Made by a program: the position numbers and the translations under genes. The notes under the pieces are model-generated. The model made no database searches. It was not told the origin of the DNA and was given only the letters and a program-made list of their open reading frames with translations. From assembly GCF_007565055.1 (NCBI RefSeq), contig NC_044555.1, positions 38,046,235-38,110,234 on the forward strand: a DNA stretch of 64,000 nt. Direction: 5' to 3'. Shown one piece after another: positions 47,442-59,325 of the stretch. Source of the DNA: Rhinopithecus roxellana. Taxonomy: Eukaryota > Chordata > Mammalia > Primates > Cercopithecidae. Within the stretch, counting starts at the first letter, position 1; every line of letters starts with the position of its first letter.

Positions 47442-50400
47442 TCAGTTCCCACCTATGAGTGAGAACATGCGGTGTTTGGTTTTCTGTTCTTGTGATAGTT
47501 TGCTAAGAATGATGGTTTCCAGCTGCATCCATGTCCCTACAAAGGACACAAACTCATCTGTTTTTATGGCTGCATAGTATTCCATGGTGTATATGTGCCA
47601 CATTTTCTTAATCCAGTCTGTCACAGATGGACATTTGGGTTGATTCCAAGTCTTTGCTATTGTGAATAATGCCGCAATAAACATATGTGTGCATATGTCT
47701 TTATAGAGCATGATTTATGATCCTTTGGGTATATACCCAGTAATGGGATGGCTGGGTCATATGGTACATCTAGTTCTAGATCCTTGAGGGATCACCATAC
47801 TGTTTTCCATAATGGTTGAACTAGTTTACAATCCCACCAACAGTGTAAAAGTGTTCCTATTTCTCCACATCCTCTCCAGCACCTATTGTTTCCTGACTTT
47901 TTAATGATTGCCATTCTGACTGGTGTGACATGGTAACTCATTGTGGTTTCGATTTGCATTTCTCGGATAGCCAGTGATGATGAGCATTTTTTCATGTGTC
48001 TGTTGGCTGTATGAATGTCTTCTTTTGAGAAATGTCTGTTCATATCCTTTGCCCACTTTTTGATGGGGTTGTTTGTTTTTTTCTTGTAAATTTGTTTGAA
48101 TTCTTTGTAGGTTCTGGATATTAGCCCTTTGTCAGATGAGTAGATTGCAAAAATTTTCTCCCATTCTGTAGGTTGCCTGTTCACTCTGATGGTACTTTCT
48201 TTTGCTGTGCAGAAGCTCTTTAGTTTAATTAGATCCCATTTGTCAATTTTGGCTTTTGCTGCCGTTGCTTTTGGTGTTTTAGACATGAAGTCCTTGCCCA
48301 TGCCTATGTCCTGAATGGTACTACCTAGATTTTCTTCTAAGGTTTTTATGGTATTAGGTCTAACATTTAAGTCTCTAATCCATCTTGAATTAATTTTCAT
48401 ATAAGGAGTAAGGAAAGGATCCAGTTTCAGCTTTGTACGTATGGCTAGCCAATTTTCCCAGCACCATTTATTAAACAGCGAATCCTTTCCCCATTTCTTG
48501 TTTCTCTCAGGTTTGTCGAAGATCAGATGGCTGTAGATGTGTGGTATTATTTCTGAGGACTCTGTTCTGTTCCATTGGTCTATATCTCTGTTTTAGTACC
48601 AGTACCATGCTGTTTTGGTTACTGTAGCCTTGTAGTATAGTTTGAAGTCAGGTAGCGTGATGCCTCCAGCTTTGTTCTTTTGACTTAGGATTGTCTTGGC
48701 AATGCGGGCTCTTTTTTGGTTCCATATGAACTTTAAAACAGTTTTTTCCAATTCTGTGAAGAAACTCATAGGTAGCTTGACGGGGATGACATTGAATCTA
48801 TAAATAACCTTGGGCAGTATGGCCATTTTCACGATATTGATTCTTCCTATCCATGAGCACGGTATGTTCTTCCATTTATTTGTGTCCTCTTTGATTTCAC
48901 TGAGCAGTGGTTTGTAGTTCTCCTTGAAGAGGTCCTTTACATCCCTTGTAAGTTGGATTCCTAGGTATTTGATTCTCTTTGAAGCAATTGTGAATGTATG
49001 TTCATTCCTGATTTGGCTCTCTGTTTGTCTGTTAATGGTGTATAAGAATGCTTGTGATTTTTGCACATTAATTTTGTATCCTGAGACTTTGCTGAAGTTG
49101 CTTATCAGCTTAAGGAGATTCTGGGCTGAGACGATGGGGTTTTCTAAATATACAAACATGTCATCTGCAAACAGGGACAATTTGACTTCTTCTTTTCCTA
49201 ACAGAATACCCTTGAATTCTTTCTCTTGCCTGATTGCCCTAGCCAGAACTTCCAATACTGTGTTGAATAGGAGTGGTGAGAGAGGGCATCCCTGTCTTGT
49301 GCCAGATTTCAAAGCTTATTTTTCCAGTTTTTGCCCATTCAGTATGATATTGGCTGTGGGTTTGTCATAAATAGCTCTTATTATTTTGAGGTACGTTCCA
49401 TCAATACCGAATTTATTGAGCGTTTTTAGCATGAAGGGCTGTTGAATTTTGTCAAAAGCCTTTTCTGCATCTATTGAGATATCATGTGGTTCTTGTCTTT
49501 GGTTCTGTTTATATGCTGGATTACGTTTATTGATTTGTGAATGTTGAACCAGCCTTGCATCCCAGGGATGAAGCCCACTTGATCGTGGTGGATAAGCTTT
49601 TTGATGTGCTGCTGAATCTGGTTTGCCAGTATTTTATTGAGGATTTTTGCATCGATGTTCATCAGGGATATTGGTCTAAAATTCTCTTTTTTTGTTGTGT
49701 CTCTGCCAGGCTTTGGTATCAGGATGATGTTGGCCTCATAAAATGAGTTCGGGAGGATTCCCTCTTTTTCTATTGATTGGAATAGTTTCAGAAGGAATGG
49801 TACCAGCTCCTCCTTGTACCTCTGGTAGAATTCAGCTGTGAATCCATCTGGTCCTGGACTTTTTTTGGTGGGTAGGCTATTAATTATTGCCTCAATTTCA
49901 GAGCCTGCTATTGGTCTATTCAGGGATTCAACTTCTTCCTGGTTTAGTCTTGGAAGAGTGTAAGTGTCCAGGAAATTATCCATTTCTTCTAGATTTTCTA
50001 GTTTACTTGTGTAGAGGTGTTTATAGTATTCTCTGATGGTAGTTTGTATTTCTGTGGGGCCGGTGGTGATATCCCCTTTATCATTTTTTATTGTGTCTAT
50101 TTGATTCTTCTCTCTTTTCTTCTTTATTAGTCTTGCTAGCGGTCTGTCAATTTTGTTGATCTTTTCAAAAAACCAACTCCTGGATTCATTGATTTTTTGG
50201 AGGGTTTTTTGTGTCTCTATCTCCTTCAGTTCTGCTCTGATCTTAGTTATTTCTTGCCTTCTGCTAGGTTTTGAATGTATTTGCTCTTGCTTCTCTAGTT
50301 CTTTTAATTGTGATGTTAGAGTGTCAATTTTAGAACTTTCCTGCTTTCTGTTGTGGGCATTTAATGCTAAAAATTTCCCTCTACACACCGCTTTCAATGT

Positions 50401-51266
50401 TTCCCAGAGATTCTGGTTTGTTGTATCTTTGTTCTCATTGGTTTCAAAGAACATCTTTATTTCTGCCTTCATTTCGTTATGTACCCAGTAGTCATTCAGG
50501 AGCAGGTTGTTCAGTTTCCATGTAGTTGAGCGGTTTTGACTGAGTTTCTTAGTCCTGAGTTCTAGTTTGATTGCACTGTGGTCTGAGAGACAGTTTGTTA
50601 TAATTTCTGTTCTTGTACGTTTGCTGAGGAGTGCTTTACTTCCAATTATGTGGTCAATTTTGGAATAAGTGGGATGTGGTGCTGAGAAGAATGTATATTC
50701 TGTTGATTTGGGGTGGAGAGTTCTATAGATGTCTATTAGGTCTGCTTGCTGCAGAGATGAGTTCAATTCCTGGATATCTTTGTTAACTTTCTTTCTCGTT
50801 GATCTGTCTAATGTTGATAGTGGGGTCTTGAAGTCTCCCATTATTATTGTATGGGAGTCTAAGTCTCTTTGTAAGTCTCTAAGCACTTGCTTTATGAATC
50901 TGGGTGCTCCTGTATTGGGTGCATATATATTTAGGATAGTTAGCTCTTCCTGTTGAATTGATCCCTTTACCATTATGTAATGGCCTTCTTTGTCTCTTTT
51001 GATCTTTGATGGTTTAAAGTCTGTTTTATCAGAGACTAGGATTGCAACCCCTGCTTTTTTTGTTCTCCATTTGCTTGGTAGATCTTTCTCCATCCCTTTA
51101 TTTTGAGCCTATGTATGTCACTGCATGTGAGATGGGTCTCCTGAATACAGCAGACTGATGGGTCTTGACTCTTTATCCAGTTTGCCAGTCTGTGTCTTTT
51201 AATTGGAGCATTTAGTCCATTTACATTTAAGGTTAATATTGTTATGTGTGAACTTGATCCTGCCAT
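47442..51266 (-). pseudogene. L1 ORF2, disabled by shifts and stops
   Basis: ORF2 from the ATG at 51266 to the TGA at 47442. Frame is lost at 51055-51061 (seven T where the intact copy has eight, an A-run slip on the sense strand) and at about 49481 (one base missing in gagatatcatg). CAA codons became stops at 48593-48595 (TAA) and 47792-47794 (TGA), and another small indel lies near 47706. Large intact blocks remain: 540 codons at 49471-51093 and 239 codons at 48593-49312 (with FADDMFVYLENP). Comparison with 39041-42868 makes every lesion easy to read. Confidence 0.95.
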
Positions 51267-51329
51267 TATGATATTAACTGGTTATTTTGCTCATTAGTTG
51301 ATGCAGTTTCTTTCTAGCCTCGATGGTCT

Positions 51330-52345
51330 TTACATTTTGGCATGTTTTTGCCATGTCTGGTACTGGTTGTTCCTTTTCATGTTTAGTGCTTCCTTCAGGG
51401 TCTCTTGTAAGGCAGGCCTGGTGGTGACAAAATCTTTAAGCATTTGCTTATCTGTAAAGCATTTTATTTCTCCTTCACTTATGAAACTTAGTTTGGCTGG
51501 ATATGAAATTCTGGGTTGAAAATTCTTTCCTTAAGAATGTTGAATATTGGCCCCCACTCTCTTCTGGCTTGTAGAGTTTCTGCTGAGAGATCTGCTGTTA
51601 GTCTGATGGGCTTCCCTTTGTGGGTAACCCGACCTTTCTCTCTGGCTGCCCTTAAGATTTTTTCCTTCATTTCAATTTTGGTGAATCTGGCAATTATGTG
51701 TCTTGGAGTTGCTCTTCTCGAGGAGTATCTTTGTGGTGTTCTCTGTATTTCCTGAATTTGAATGTTGGCCTGCCCTACTAGGTTGGGGAAGTTCTCCTGG
51801 ATGATATCCTGAAGAGTGTTTTCCAACTTGTTTCCATTTTCCCCCTGACTTTCAGGCACCCCAATTGAATGTAGATTTGGTCTTTTTACATAAACCCATA
51901 CTTCTTGTAGGCTTTGTTCATTTCTTTTTGTTCTTTTTTCTTTTCGTTTCTCTTCTCGCTTCATTTCATTCATTTGATCCTCATTCGCTGATACTCTTTC
52001 TTCCAGTTGATCAAGTCGGTTACTGAAGCTTGTGCATTTCTCACGTATTTCTCGTGTCATGATTTTCATCTCTGTCATTTCGTTTATGACCTTCTCTGCA
52101 TTAATTTCTCTAGCTATCAATTCTTCCACTCTTTTTTCAGGATTTTTACTTTCTTTGCGCTGGGTACGTAATTCCTCCTTTAGCTCTGAGAAGTTTGATG
52201 AACTGAAGCCTTCTTCTCTCATCTCTTCAAAGTCATTCTCCGTCCAGCTTTGATCCATTGCTGGCGATGAGCTGCGCTCCTTTGCAGGGGGAGATGCGCT
52301 CTTATTTTTTGAATTTCCAGTTTTTCTGCCCTGCTTTTTCCCCAT
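51330..52345 (-). pseudogene. L1 ORF1, one late frameshift
   Basis: Starts MGKKQGRKTGNSKN at 52345. The frame is open for 285 codons (to 51488) through the coiled coil and most of the RNA-recognition and C-terminal domains. It then shifts near 51529-51534, where attctttccttaag lacks one T relative to attcttttctttaag in the sister copy. About the last 60 codons of the normal 338 fall in another frame. Total span 1016 bp, consistent with a single lost base. Confidence 0.94.
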
Positions 52346-53389
52346 CTTTGTGGTTTTATCTGCCTCTGGTCTTTGATGATGGTGACGTACTGATGGGATT
52401 TTGGTGTAGGTGTCCTTCCTGTTTGATAGTTTTCCTTCTGACAGTCAGGACCCCCAGCTGTAGGTCTGTTGGAGATTGCTTGAGGTCCACTCCAGACCCT
52501 ATTTGCCTGGGTATCAGCAGCAGAGGCTGCAGAAGATAGAATATTGCTGAACAGCGAGTGTACCTGTCTGATTCTTACTTTGGAAGCTTCCTCTCAGGGG
52601 TGTACTCCACCGTGTGAGGTCTGGGGTGTCAGTCTGCCCCTAGTGGGGGATGTCTCCCTGTTAGGCTACTCAGGGGTCAGTGACCCACTTGAGCAGGCAG
52701 TCTGTCCCTTCTCAGATCTCAACCTCCGTGTTGGGAGATCCACTGCTCTCTTCAAAGCTGTGAGACAGGGTCCTTTGCATCTGCAGAGGTTTCTGCTACT
52801 TGTTGTTGTTGTTGTTGTTGTTCTTTAGCTGTGCCCTGTCCCCAGAGGTGGAGTCTACAGAGACAGGCAGGCTTCCTTGAGCTGCTGTGAGCTCCACCCC
52901 GTTTGAGCTTCCCAGCAGCTTTGTTTACCTACTTAAGCCTCAGCAATGGCGGGTGCCCCTCCCCCAGCCTCGCTGCTGCCTTGCGGTTAGATCACAGACT
53001 GCTGTGCTAGCTATGAGTGAGGCTCCGTGGGCATGGGACCCTCCAGGCCAGGTGTGGGATATAATCTCCTGGTGTGCCCATTTGCTTAAAGCTCAGTATT
53101 GGGGTGGGTGTTACCCGATTTTCCAGGTGTTGTGTGTCTCAGTTCCCCTGGCTAGGAAAAGGGATTCCCTTCCCACTTGCGCTTCCCAGGTGAGGCGATG
53201 CCTAGCGGTGCTTCAGCTCTCGCTGCTCAGGCTGCAGCGGCTGACCAGTACCAATTGTCCAGCACTCCCTAGTGAGATGAACCCAGTACCTCAGTTGAAA
53301 ATGCACAAATCACCGGTCTTCTGTGTCGCTTGTGCTGGGAGTTGGAGACTGGAGCTGTTCCTAATCAGCCATCTTACTCCTAGGGGGTT
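52346..53389 (-). promoter_or_regulatory. L1 5' UTR/internal promoter, complete
   Basis: About 1.04 kb from the L1 5' end to ORF1. The sense start contains AAGATGGCTGATTAGG, one base off the usual AAGATGGCCG YY1-type site. A (TTG)n stretch at about 52799-52822 is copy-specific. On the opposite strand a 170-codon frame at 52887-53399 overlaps the place where primate L1s carry antisense ORF0. Confidence 0.8.
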
Positions 53390-53403
53390 TGCAAAGTGAT
53401 TTA
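53390..53403 (+). repeat. Right TSD of the second full-length L1
   Basis: tgcaaagtgattta, identical to 47186-47199. Confidence 0.97.
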
Positions 53404-53469
53404 ATAGCACCAGTGTTGAGAATGACCTTTACATTTTCACCATCATATAATATTTTCTGTTATCTTTTT
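53404..53469 (-). mobile_element. Ancient L1 (L1ME/L1MC type), right block
   Basis: Short continuation (gacctttacattttcaccatc) of the element at 46221-47185, ending near the start of the next L1M. Confidence 0.5.
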
Positions 53470-54211
53470 TATTAATACATCGTGATTTTACATATTTTAC
53501 GTATTTCTGGGTCACACATGATATTTTGATATATGCATACAATGTGCAATGATCAAACCAGATAAATTGATATACATTATCTCAAACTTTATCATTTCTT
53601 TGTATTGGCAACATTCCAAATCTTCTCTTTTCATGATTTTGCAATACACAATAAATTATTGTTACCTAGAGTCACCCTACTGGCTATCAAATACAAGAAC
53701 TTATTCCTTCTATCCAAATGTATTGTGTACTCATTAACCAACTTTTCTTAACCAACTTTTCTGTGCTTTCCTCTTCCCAGCCTCTTGTAAGCACCATTCT
53801 ACTTTCTACCTCTTTGCTGTTTTATTGGGTTATATAGCTATATAACATTGTGGGTTCAATTTGCGTTTCCTTGAGCATTTTCATTTGTCCATTTTCCCTT
53901 TGGCTATGATTTTTTATGCAGTACCAGTTGAGGTCCCATAGCCATTTTTCTATTGGGCTTTTTGTGGTAGGTAGTTATAGATTCTATATTAAATAATTTT
54001 GTACATTACATTTATTACAAACATCTCCGACTCTATGAATTTACTTTTCACTTCCTTAATGATGTCTTTTATTGAACAGTTTTTATTTTAATATTGTCAA
54101 ATGTTCAACTTTTTGTTTATGCTTAATATACCTCATTTCCAGTTTATCTGAATAAAATTAAAATGTTTTTTTCCTATATCTTTTTTTATGACTTTTGTTG
54201 TAAGCTTTTTT
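53470..54211 (-). mobile_element. Old L1M, 3' UTR and ORF2 C-terminal part
   Basis: Minus-strand old L1: gatatattgatacatgc-like text at about 53520, aataaattattgttacctaga at 53650 and agcctcttgtaagcaccattc at 53780 are L1M 3' UTR markers. ORF2-type text follows up to the L1 inserted at 54221. It continues at 59326, 60259 and 60884. Confidence 0.75.
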
Positions 54212-54220
54212 ACCATTAGA
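54212..54220 (+). repeat. Left TSD of the inverted L1
   Basis: accattaga, identical to 59317-59325. Confidence 0.85.
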
Positions 54221-57200
54221 TTTTTTTTTTATTATTATTATACTTTAAGTTTGGGGATACATGTGCAGAACGTGCAGGTTTGTTACATAAGTATGTATAC
54301 ACATGCCATGGTGGTTTGCTGTACCCATCAACCTGTCATCTACATTAGGTATTTCTTCTAATGCTCTCCCTCCTCTAGACCCCCACCCCCAACAGGCCCC
54401 AGTGTGTGATGTTCCTCTACCTGTGTCCATGTGTTCTCATTGTTCAGCTCCCACTTATGAGTCAGAACATGCGGTGTTTGGTTTTCTCTTCCTGTGTCAG
54501 TTTGCTGAGAACGATGGTTTCAAGCTTCATCTATGATGCTGCAAAGGGCATGAACTCATCCTTTTTTATGGCTGCATGGTATTCCATGGTGTATATGTGC
54601 TACATTTGCTTTATCCAATCTATCATTCATGGGCATTTGGGTTGGTTCCAAGTCTTTGCTATTGTGAATAGTACTACAATAAATGTGCGTGTGTATGTGC
54701 CTTTATAGCAGAATGATTTATAATCCTTTGGGTATATACCCAGTAATGGGATTGCTGGGTCAAATGGTATTTCTGTTTATAGATCCTTGAGGAATTGCCA
54801 CATTGTCTTACACAATGGTTGAACTAATTTACATTCCCACCAACAATGTAAAAGTGTCCCCATTTCTCCACATCCTCTCTAGAATCTGCTTCTGCCTGAC
54901 TTTTTAATGGTTGCCCTTCTAACTGGCATGAGATGGTATCTCGTTGTGCTTTTGAATTGCATTTCTCTGATTACCTGTGATGATGAGCTTTTTTTCATAT
55001 GTTTGTTGGCCACCTGAAAGTCTTCTTTTGAGAACTGTCTGTTCATGTCCTTCACCCACTTTTTGATGGGGTTGTTTTATTCTTGTAAGTTTATTTAAGT
55101 TCCTTGTAGCTTCTGGATATTAGCCCTTTGTCAGACGGATAGATTGAAAAAAATTTGTCCCACTTTGTAGGTTGTCTGTTCACTATGATGATAGTTTCTT
55201 TTGCTGTGAAGAACCTCTTTAGTTTAATTAGATCCCATTTGTCGATTTTGGCTTTTATTGCCATTTCTTTTGATGTTTTAGTTATGAATTTTTTACCCAT
55301 GCCTATGTCCTGAATGGTATTGCCTAGGTTTTCTTCTAGAGTTTTTATGGTTTTAGGTCTTACATTTAAGTCTTTAATCCATCTTGAGTTAATTTTTCTA
55401 TAAGGTATAAGGAAACAGTACAGTTTCAGTTTTCTGCTTGTGGTTAGCCAGTTTTCCCAACACCATTTATTAAATAGGAAATCCTTTCCCCATTGCTTGT
55501 TTTTGTCAGGGTTGTCAGATATCAGACAGTAGTAGATGTGTGGCATTATTTCTGAGGCCTCTGTTCTGTTCCCTTGGTCTATATATCTGTTTTGATAACA
55601 GTACCATGTTATTTTGGTTACTGTAGCCTTGTATATGGTTTGAAGTCAGGTAGCATGATGCCTCCAGCTTTGCTCTTTTTGCTTAGGATTGTCTTGGCTA
55701 TACGGACCCTTTTTTGGTTCCATATGAAATTTAAAGTAGTTTTTCTAATTCTGAGAAGAAAGTCAATCATTGCTTGGTGGGGATGGCATTGAATCTATAA
55801 ATGACTTTGGGCAGTATGGCCATTTTCACAATATCGTTTCTTCCTATCCATGAGCATGGAATTTTTTCCAGTTGTTTGTGTCCTCTCTTATTTCCTTGAG
55901 CAGTGGTTTGTAGTTGATCTTTAAGAGGTCCTTCACATCCCTTGTAAGTTGGATTCCTAGGTATTTTATTCTCTTTGTAGCAATTGTGAATGCGAGTTCA
56001 CTCATGATTTGGCTCTCTGTTTGTCTGTTATTGGTGTATAGTAATGTTTGTGATTTTTGCAGATTGATTTTGTATCCTGAGACTTTGCTGAAGTTGCTTA
56101 TCAGCTAAAGGAGGTTCTGTACTGAGACAATGGGATTTTCTAAATATACAATCATGTCATCTGCAAACAGAGACAATTTGACTTTCTCTCTCCCTATTTG
56201 AATACCCTTCATTTCTTGCTCTTGCCTTATTGCCCTGGCTAGAACTTCTAGTACTATGTTGAATAGGAGTGGTGAGAAAGGGCATCCTTGTCCTGTGCCG
56301 GTTTTCACAGGGAATGCTTCCAGCTTTTACCCATTCAATATGATACTGGCTGTGGGTTTGTCATACATAGTTCTTATACTTTTGAGATACATTCCATCAA
56401 TACCTAGTTTATTGAGAGTTTTTAGCATGAAAGCTTGTTGAGTTTTATCAAAGTCCTTTTCTGAATCTATTAAGACAATCATGTGGTTTTTGTCATTGCT
56501 TTTTTTTATGTGATGGATTTTGTTTATTGATTTATGTATGTTGAATCAGCCTTACATCCCAGGGATAAAGCTGAGTTAATTGTGGTGGATAAGCTTTTTG
56601 ATGTGTGCTGGATTCAGTTTGAGAGTATTTTATTGAGGATCTTCGCATTGATGTTCATCAGGGACATTGGCATGAAATTTTCTTTTTTTGTCGTGTCTCT
56701 GCCAGGTTTTGGTATCAGGATGATGCTGGCCTCATAAAATGAGTTAAGGAGGAGTCCCTCTTTTTCCACTGTTTAGAATAGTTTCAGAAGGAATGGTACC
56801 AGCTCCTTTTTGTACCCCTCTGGTAGAATTCGGCTGTGAATCCTTCTGGTCCTGGCCGTTTTTTTTTTCTTCTTCTTTTTTTTTTTTTTTTTTTTTTTTT
56901 GGTTGGTAGGCTATTAATTACCACCTCAATTTCAGAACTTGTTATTGGTCTATTCAGGGATTCATTTGCTTTCTGGTTTAGTCTTGCAAGGGTGTATATG
57001 TCCAGGAATTTATCAATTTCTTCTAGATTTTCTAGTTTATTTGTATAGAGGTGTTTATAGTATTCTCTGATGGTACTTTGTATTTCTGGGGGATCAGTGG
57101 TTACATCCCCTTTATCACTTTTTTGTGTCTATTTGATTCTACTCTCTTTTCTTTATTAGCCTGGCTAGCGGTCTGTTTTCTTAATTTTTTCAGAAAACCA

Positions 57201-57782
57201 GCTCCTGCATTCATTGATTTTTTGAAGGGTTTTTCATGTCCCTATCTCCTTCAGTTCTGTTCTGATCTTCGTTACTTATCGTTTCCTGCTATCTTTTGAA
57301 TTTGTTTGCTCTTGCTTCTCTAGTTATTTTAATTTTGATGTTAGGGTGTCAATTTCAGATCTTTCCTGCTTTCTCCTGTGGGCATTTAGTGCTATAAATT
57401 TCCCTCTAAACACTGCTTTAGCTGTGTCCCAGAGATTCTGGTACATTGTGTCTTTGTTCTCATTGGTTTCAAAGAGCTTATTTATTTCTCCCTTAATTTT
57501 TCTATGTATCCAGTAGTCATTCAGAAGCAGGTTGTTCAGTTACCATGTAGTTGTGCAGTTTTGAGTGAGTTTTTTAATCCTGAGTTCTAATTTGATTGCA
57601 CTGTTGTTTGAGAAACTGCTTTTTTATGATTTCTGTTCTTTTGCATTTGCTGAGGACTGTTTTACTTTCAATTATGTGATCAATTTTAGAATAAGTGTGA
57701 TGTGGTGCTGAGAAGAATGTATGTTCTGTTGATTTGGCATGGAAAATTTTGTTGATGTCTATTAGGTCTCTTTAGTAACGAG
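54221..57782 (-). mobile_element. Twin-primed L1PA, 3' part (3' UTR to endonuclease)
   Basis: Minus-strand portion of a 5'-inverted L1. It runs from the T tail at 54221 through the 3' UTR and ORF2 (fragments 55091-55546 and 56105-56308, the latter with FADDMIVYLENP) to the endonuclease region near 57768 (sense gacctaatagacatc). All frames are broken. A T/C-rich expansion lies at about 56861-56900. An older L1PA subfamily than the copies at 38766 and 47200. Confidence 0.93.
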
Positions 57783-59001
57783 TGAAGACAAGATTAGAGA
57801 AAAAAGAATGAAAAGGAACAAACAAAGCCTCCAGGAAATATGGGACTATGGGGGGAAAAAAAAAAAAAAAAACTATGTTTGATTGGGGTACCTAAAAGTG
57901 ACGGGGAGAATGGAAGCAATTGGAAAACACTCTTCAGGATATTATCCAGGAGAACTTCCCCAACCCAGCAAGACAGGCCAACATTCAAATTCAGGAAATA
58001 CAAACAACACCACAAATATACTCCTTGAGAAGAGCAACCCAAGACACATAATCATCAGATTCACCAAGGTTGAATTGAAGGAAAAAGTGTTAAGTGCAAC
58101 CAGAGAAAAAGGTTGGGTTACTCACAAAGGGAAGCCTATCAGACTAACAGCAGATCTCTCTGCAGAAATCCTACAAGCCAGAAGAGAGTGGGGGCCAATA
58201 TTCAACATTCTTTAAAAACAGAATCTTTGGCTGGGCGCAGTGGCTCAAGCCTGTAATCCCAGCACTTTGGGAGGCCGAGACGGGCGGATCACGAGGTCAG
58301 GAGATCGAGACCATCCTGGCTAACACGGTGAAACCCCGTCTCTACTAAAAAAAATACAAAAAGCTAGCCGGGCGAGGTGGCGGGCGTCTGTAGTCCCAGC
58401 TACTCGGGAGGCTGAGGCAGGAGAATGGCGTAAACCCGGGAGGCGGAGCTTGCAGTGAGCTGAGATCCGGCCACTGCACTCCAGCCCGGGCAACAGAGCG
58501 AGACTCCATCTCAAAAAAAAAAAAAAAAAAAAAAAAAAAGAATCTTCAAACCAGTATTTTATATCCAGCCAGACTAAGCTTCATAAGCAAAGGAGAAATA
58601 AAATCCTTTACAGGCAAGCAAATGCTGAGAGATTTTGTTACCACCAGGCCTGCCTTAACAACAGCTCCTGAAGGAAGCACTAAATATGGAAAGGAAAAAG
58701 CGGTACCAGCCACTGCAAAAGCATACCAAATTGTAAAGACTATTGACACTATGAAGAAACTGCATCAACTAACGGGCAAAATAACCAGGTAGCGTCATAT
58801 TGACAGGATCAAAGTCACACAGAACATTATGAACCTTAAATGTAAACGTGCTAAATGCCTCAAATAAAAGACACTGACTAGCAAATTGGGTAAAGAGTCA
58901 AGACCAATCAGTGTTCTGTATTCAGGAGACCCATCTCACGTGCAAAGACACACATAGGCTCAAAATAAAGGGATGGAGGAATATTTACCAAGCAATTGGA
59001 A

Positions 59002-59035
<34 letters not shown>

Positions 59036-59316
59036 CAGAGGTTGCAATCCTAGTCTCTGATAAAACAGACTTTAAATCAAGAAAGATGAAAAAAGACAAG
59101 GGCATTGCATAATGATGAAGGGATCAATGCAACAAGAAGAGCTCACTGTCCTAAATATATATGCACCCAATACAGGAGCACCCAGATTCATAAAACAGGT
59201 TCTTAGAGACCTACAAAGAGACTTGGACTCCCACACAATACTGTTGGGAAACTTTAACACCCCACTCTCAATATTAGATCAATGAGACAGAAAATTAACA
59301 AGGATATTCAGGACTG
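57783..59316 (+). mobile_element. Twin-primed L1PA, inverted 5' part (ORF1 to endonuclease)
   Basis: Plus-strand portion of the same insertion. It starts inside ORF1 (coiled-coil end; frame 57883-58215 covers RNA-binding codons), passes the ORF1/ORF2 junction near 58745-58800 and stops in the ORF2 endonuclease at about 59312 (text aatattagatcaatgagacag). The two parts meet at nearly adjacent L1 positions with only a few tens of bases missing. An Alu interrupts it at 58229-58538. A-run expansions lie at about 57855-57873 and 59008-59034. Confidence 0.93.
58229..58538 (+). mobile_element. AluY, Old World monkey (AluYR) type
   Basis: Begins ggctgggcgcagtggctcaa and keeps nearly all CpG sites, so it is young. 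Diagnostic bases are gctcaagcctg, ctagccgggcgaggtggc, ggcgtaaacccg and gagctgagatccggccac. The TSD agaatctt is at 58220-58227 and 58539-58546, with an A tail of about 25 bases. Confidence 0.93.
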
Positions 59317-59325
59317 ACCATTAGA
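59317..59325 (+). repeat. Right TSD of the inverted L1
   Basis: accattaga, identical to 54212-54220. Confidence 0.85.

Larger units (their letters stand above)
47200..53389 (-). mobile_element. Full-length L1, sister of 38766-44543, inactive
   Basis: Minus-strand L1 with a TTTA-rich tail, 3' UTR, ORF2 span 47442-51266, 63-bp spacer, ORF1 span 51330-52345 and a complete 5' UTR of about 1.04 kb. A perfect 14-bp TSD flanks it. It lies in the same orientation as the copy at 38766-44543 with a constant offset of about 8.4 kb. Both ORFs carry a few disabling changes. Confidence 0.97.

Noticed and set aside
57794..58042. 82-codon minus frame with a phenylalanine run
   Set aside because: It is the antisense of an expanded A-run in L1 ORF1.
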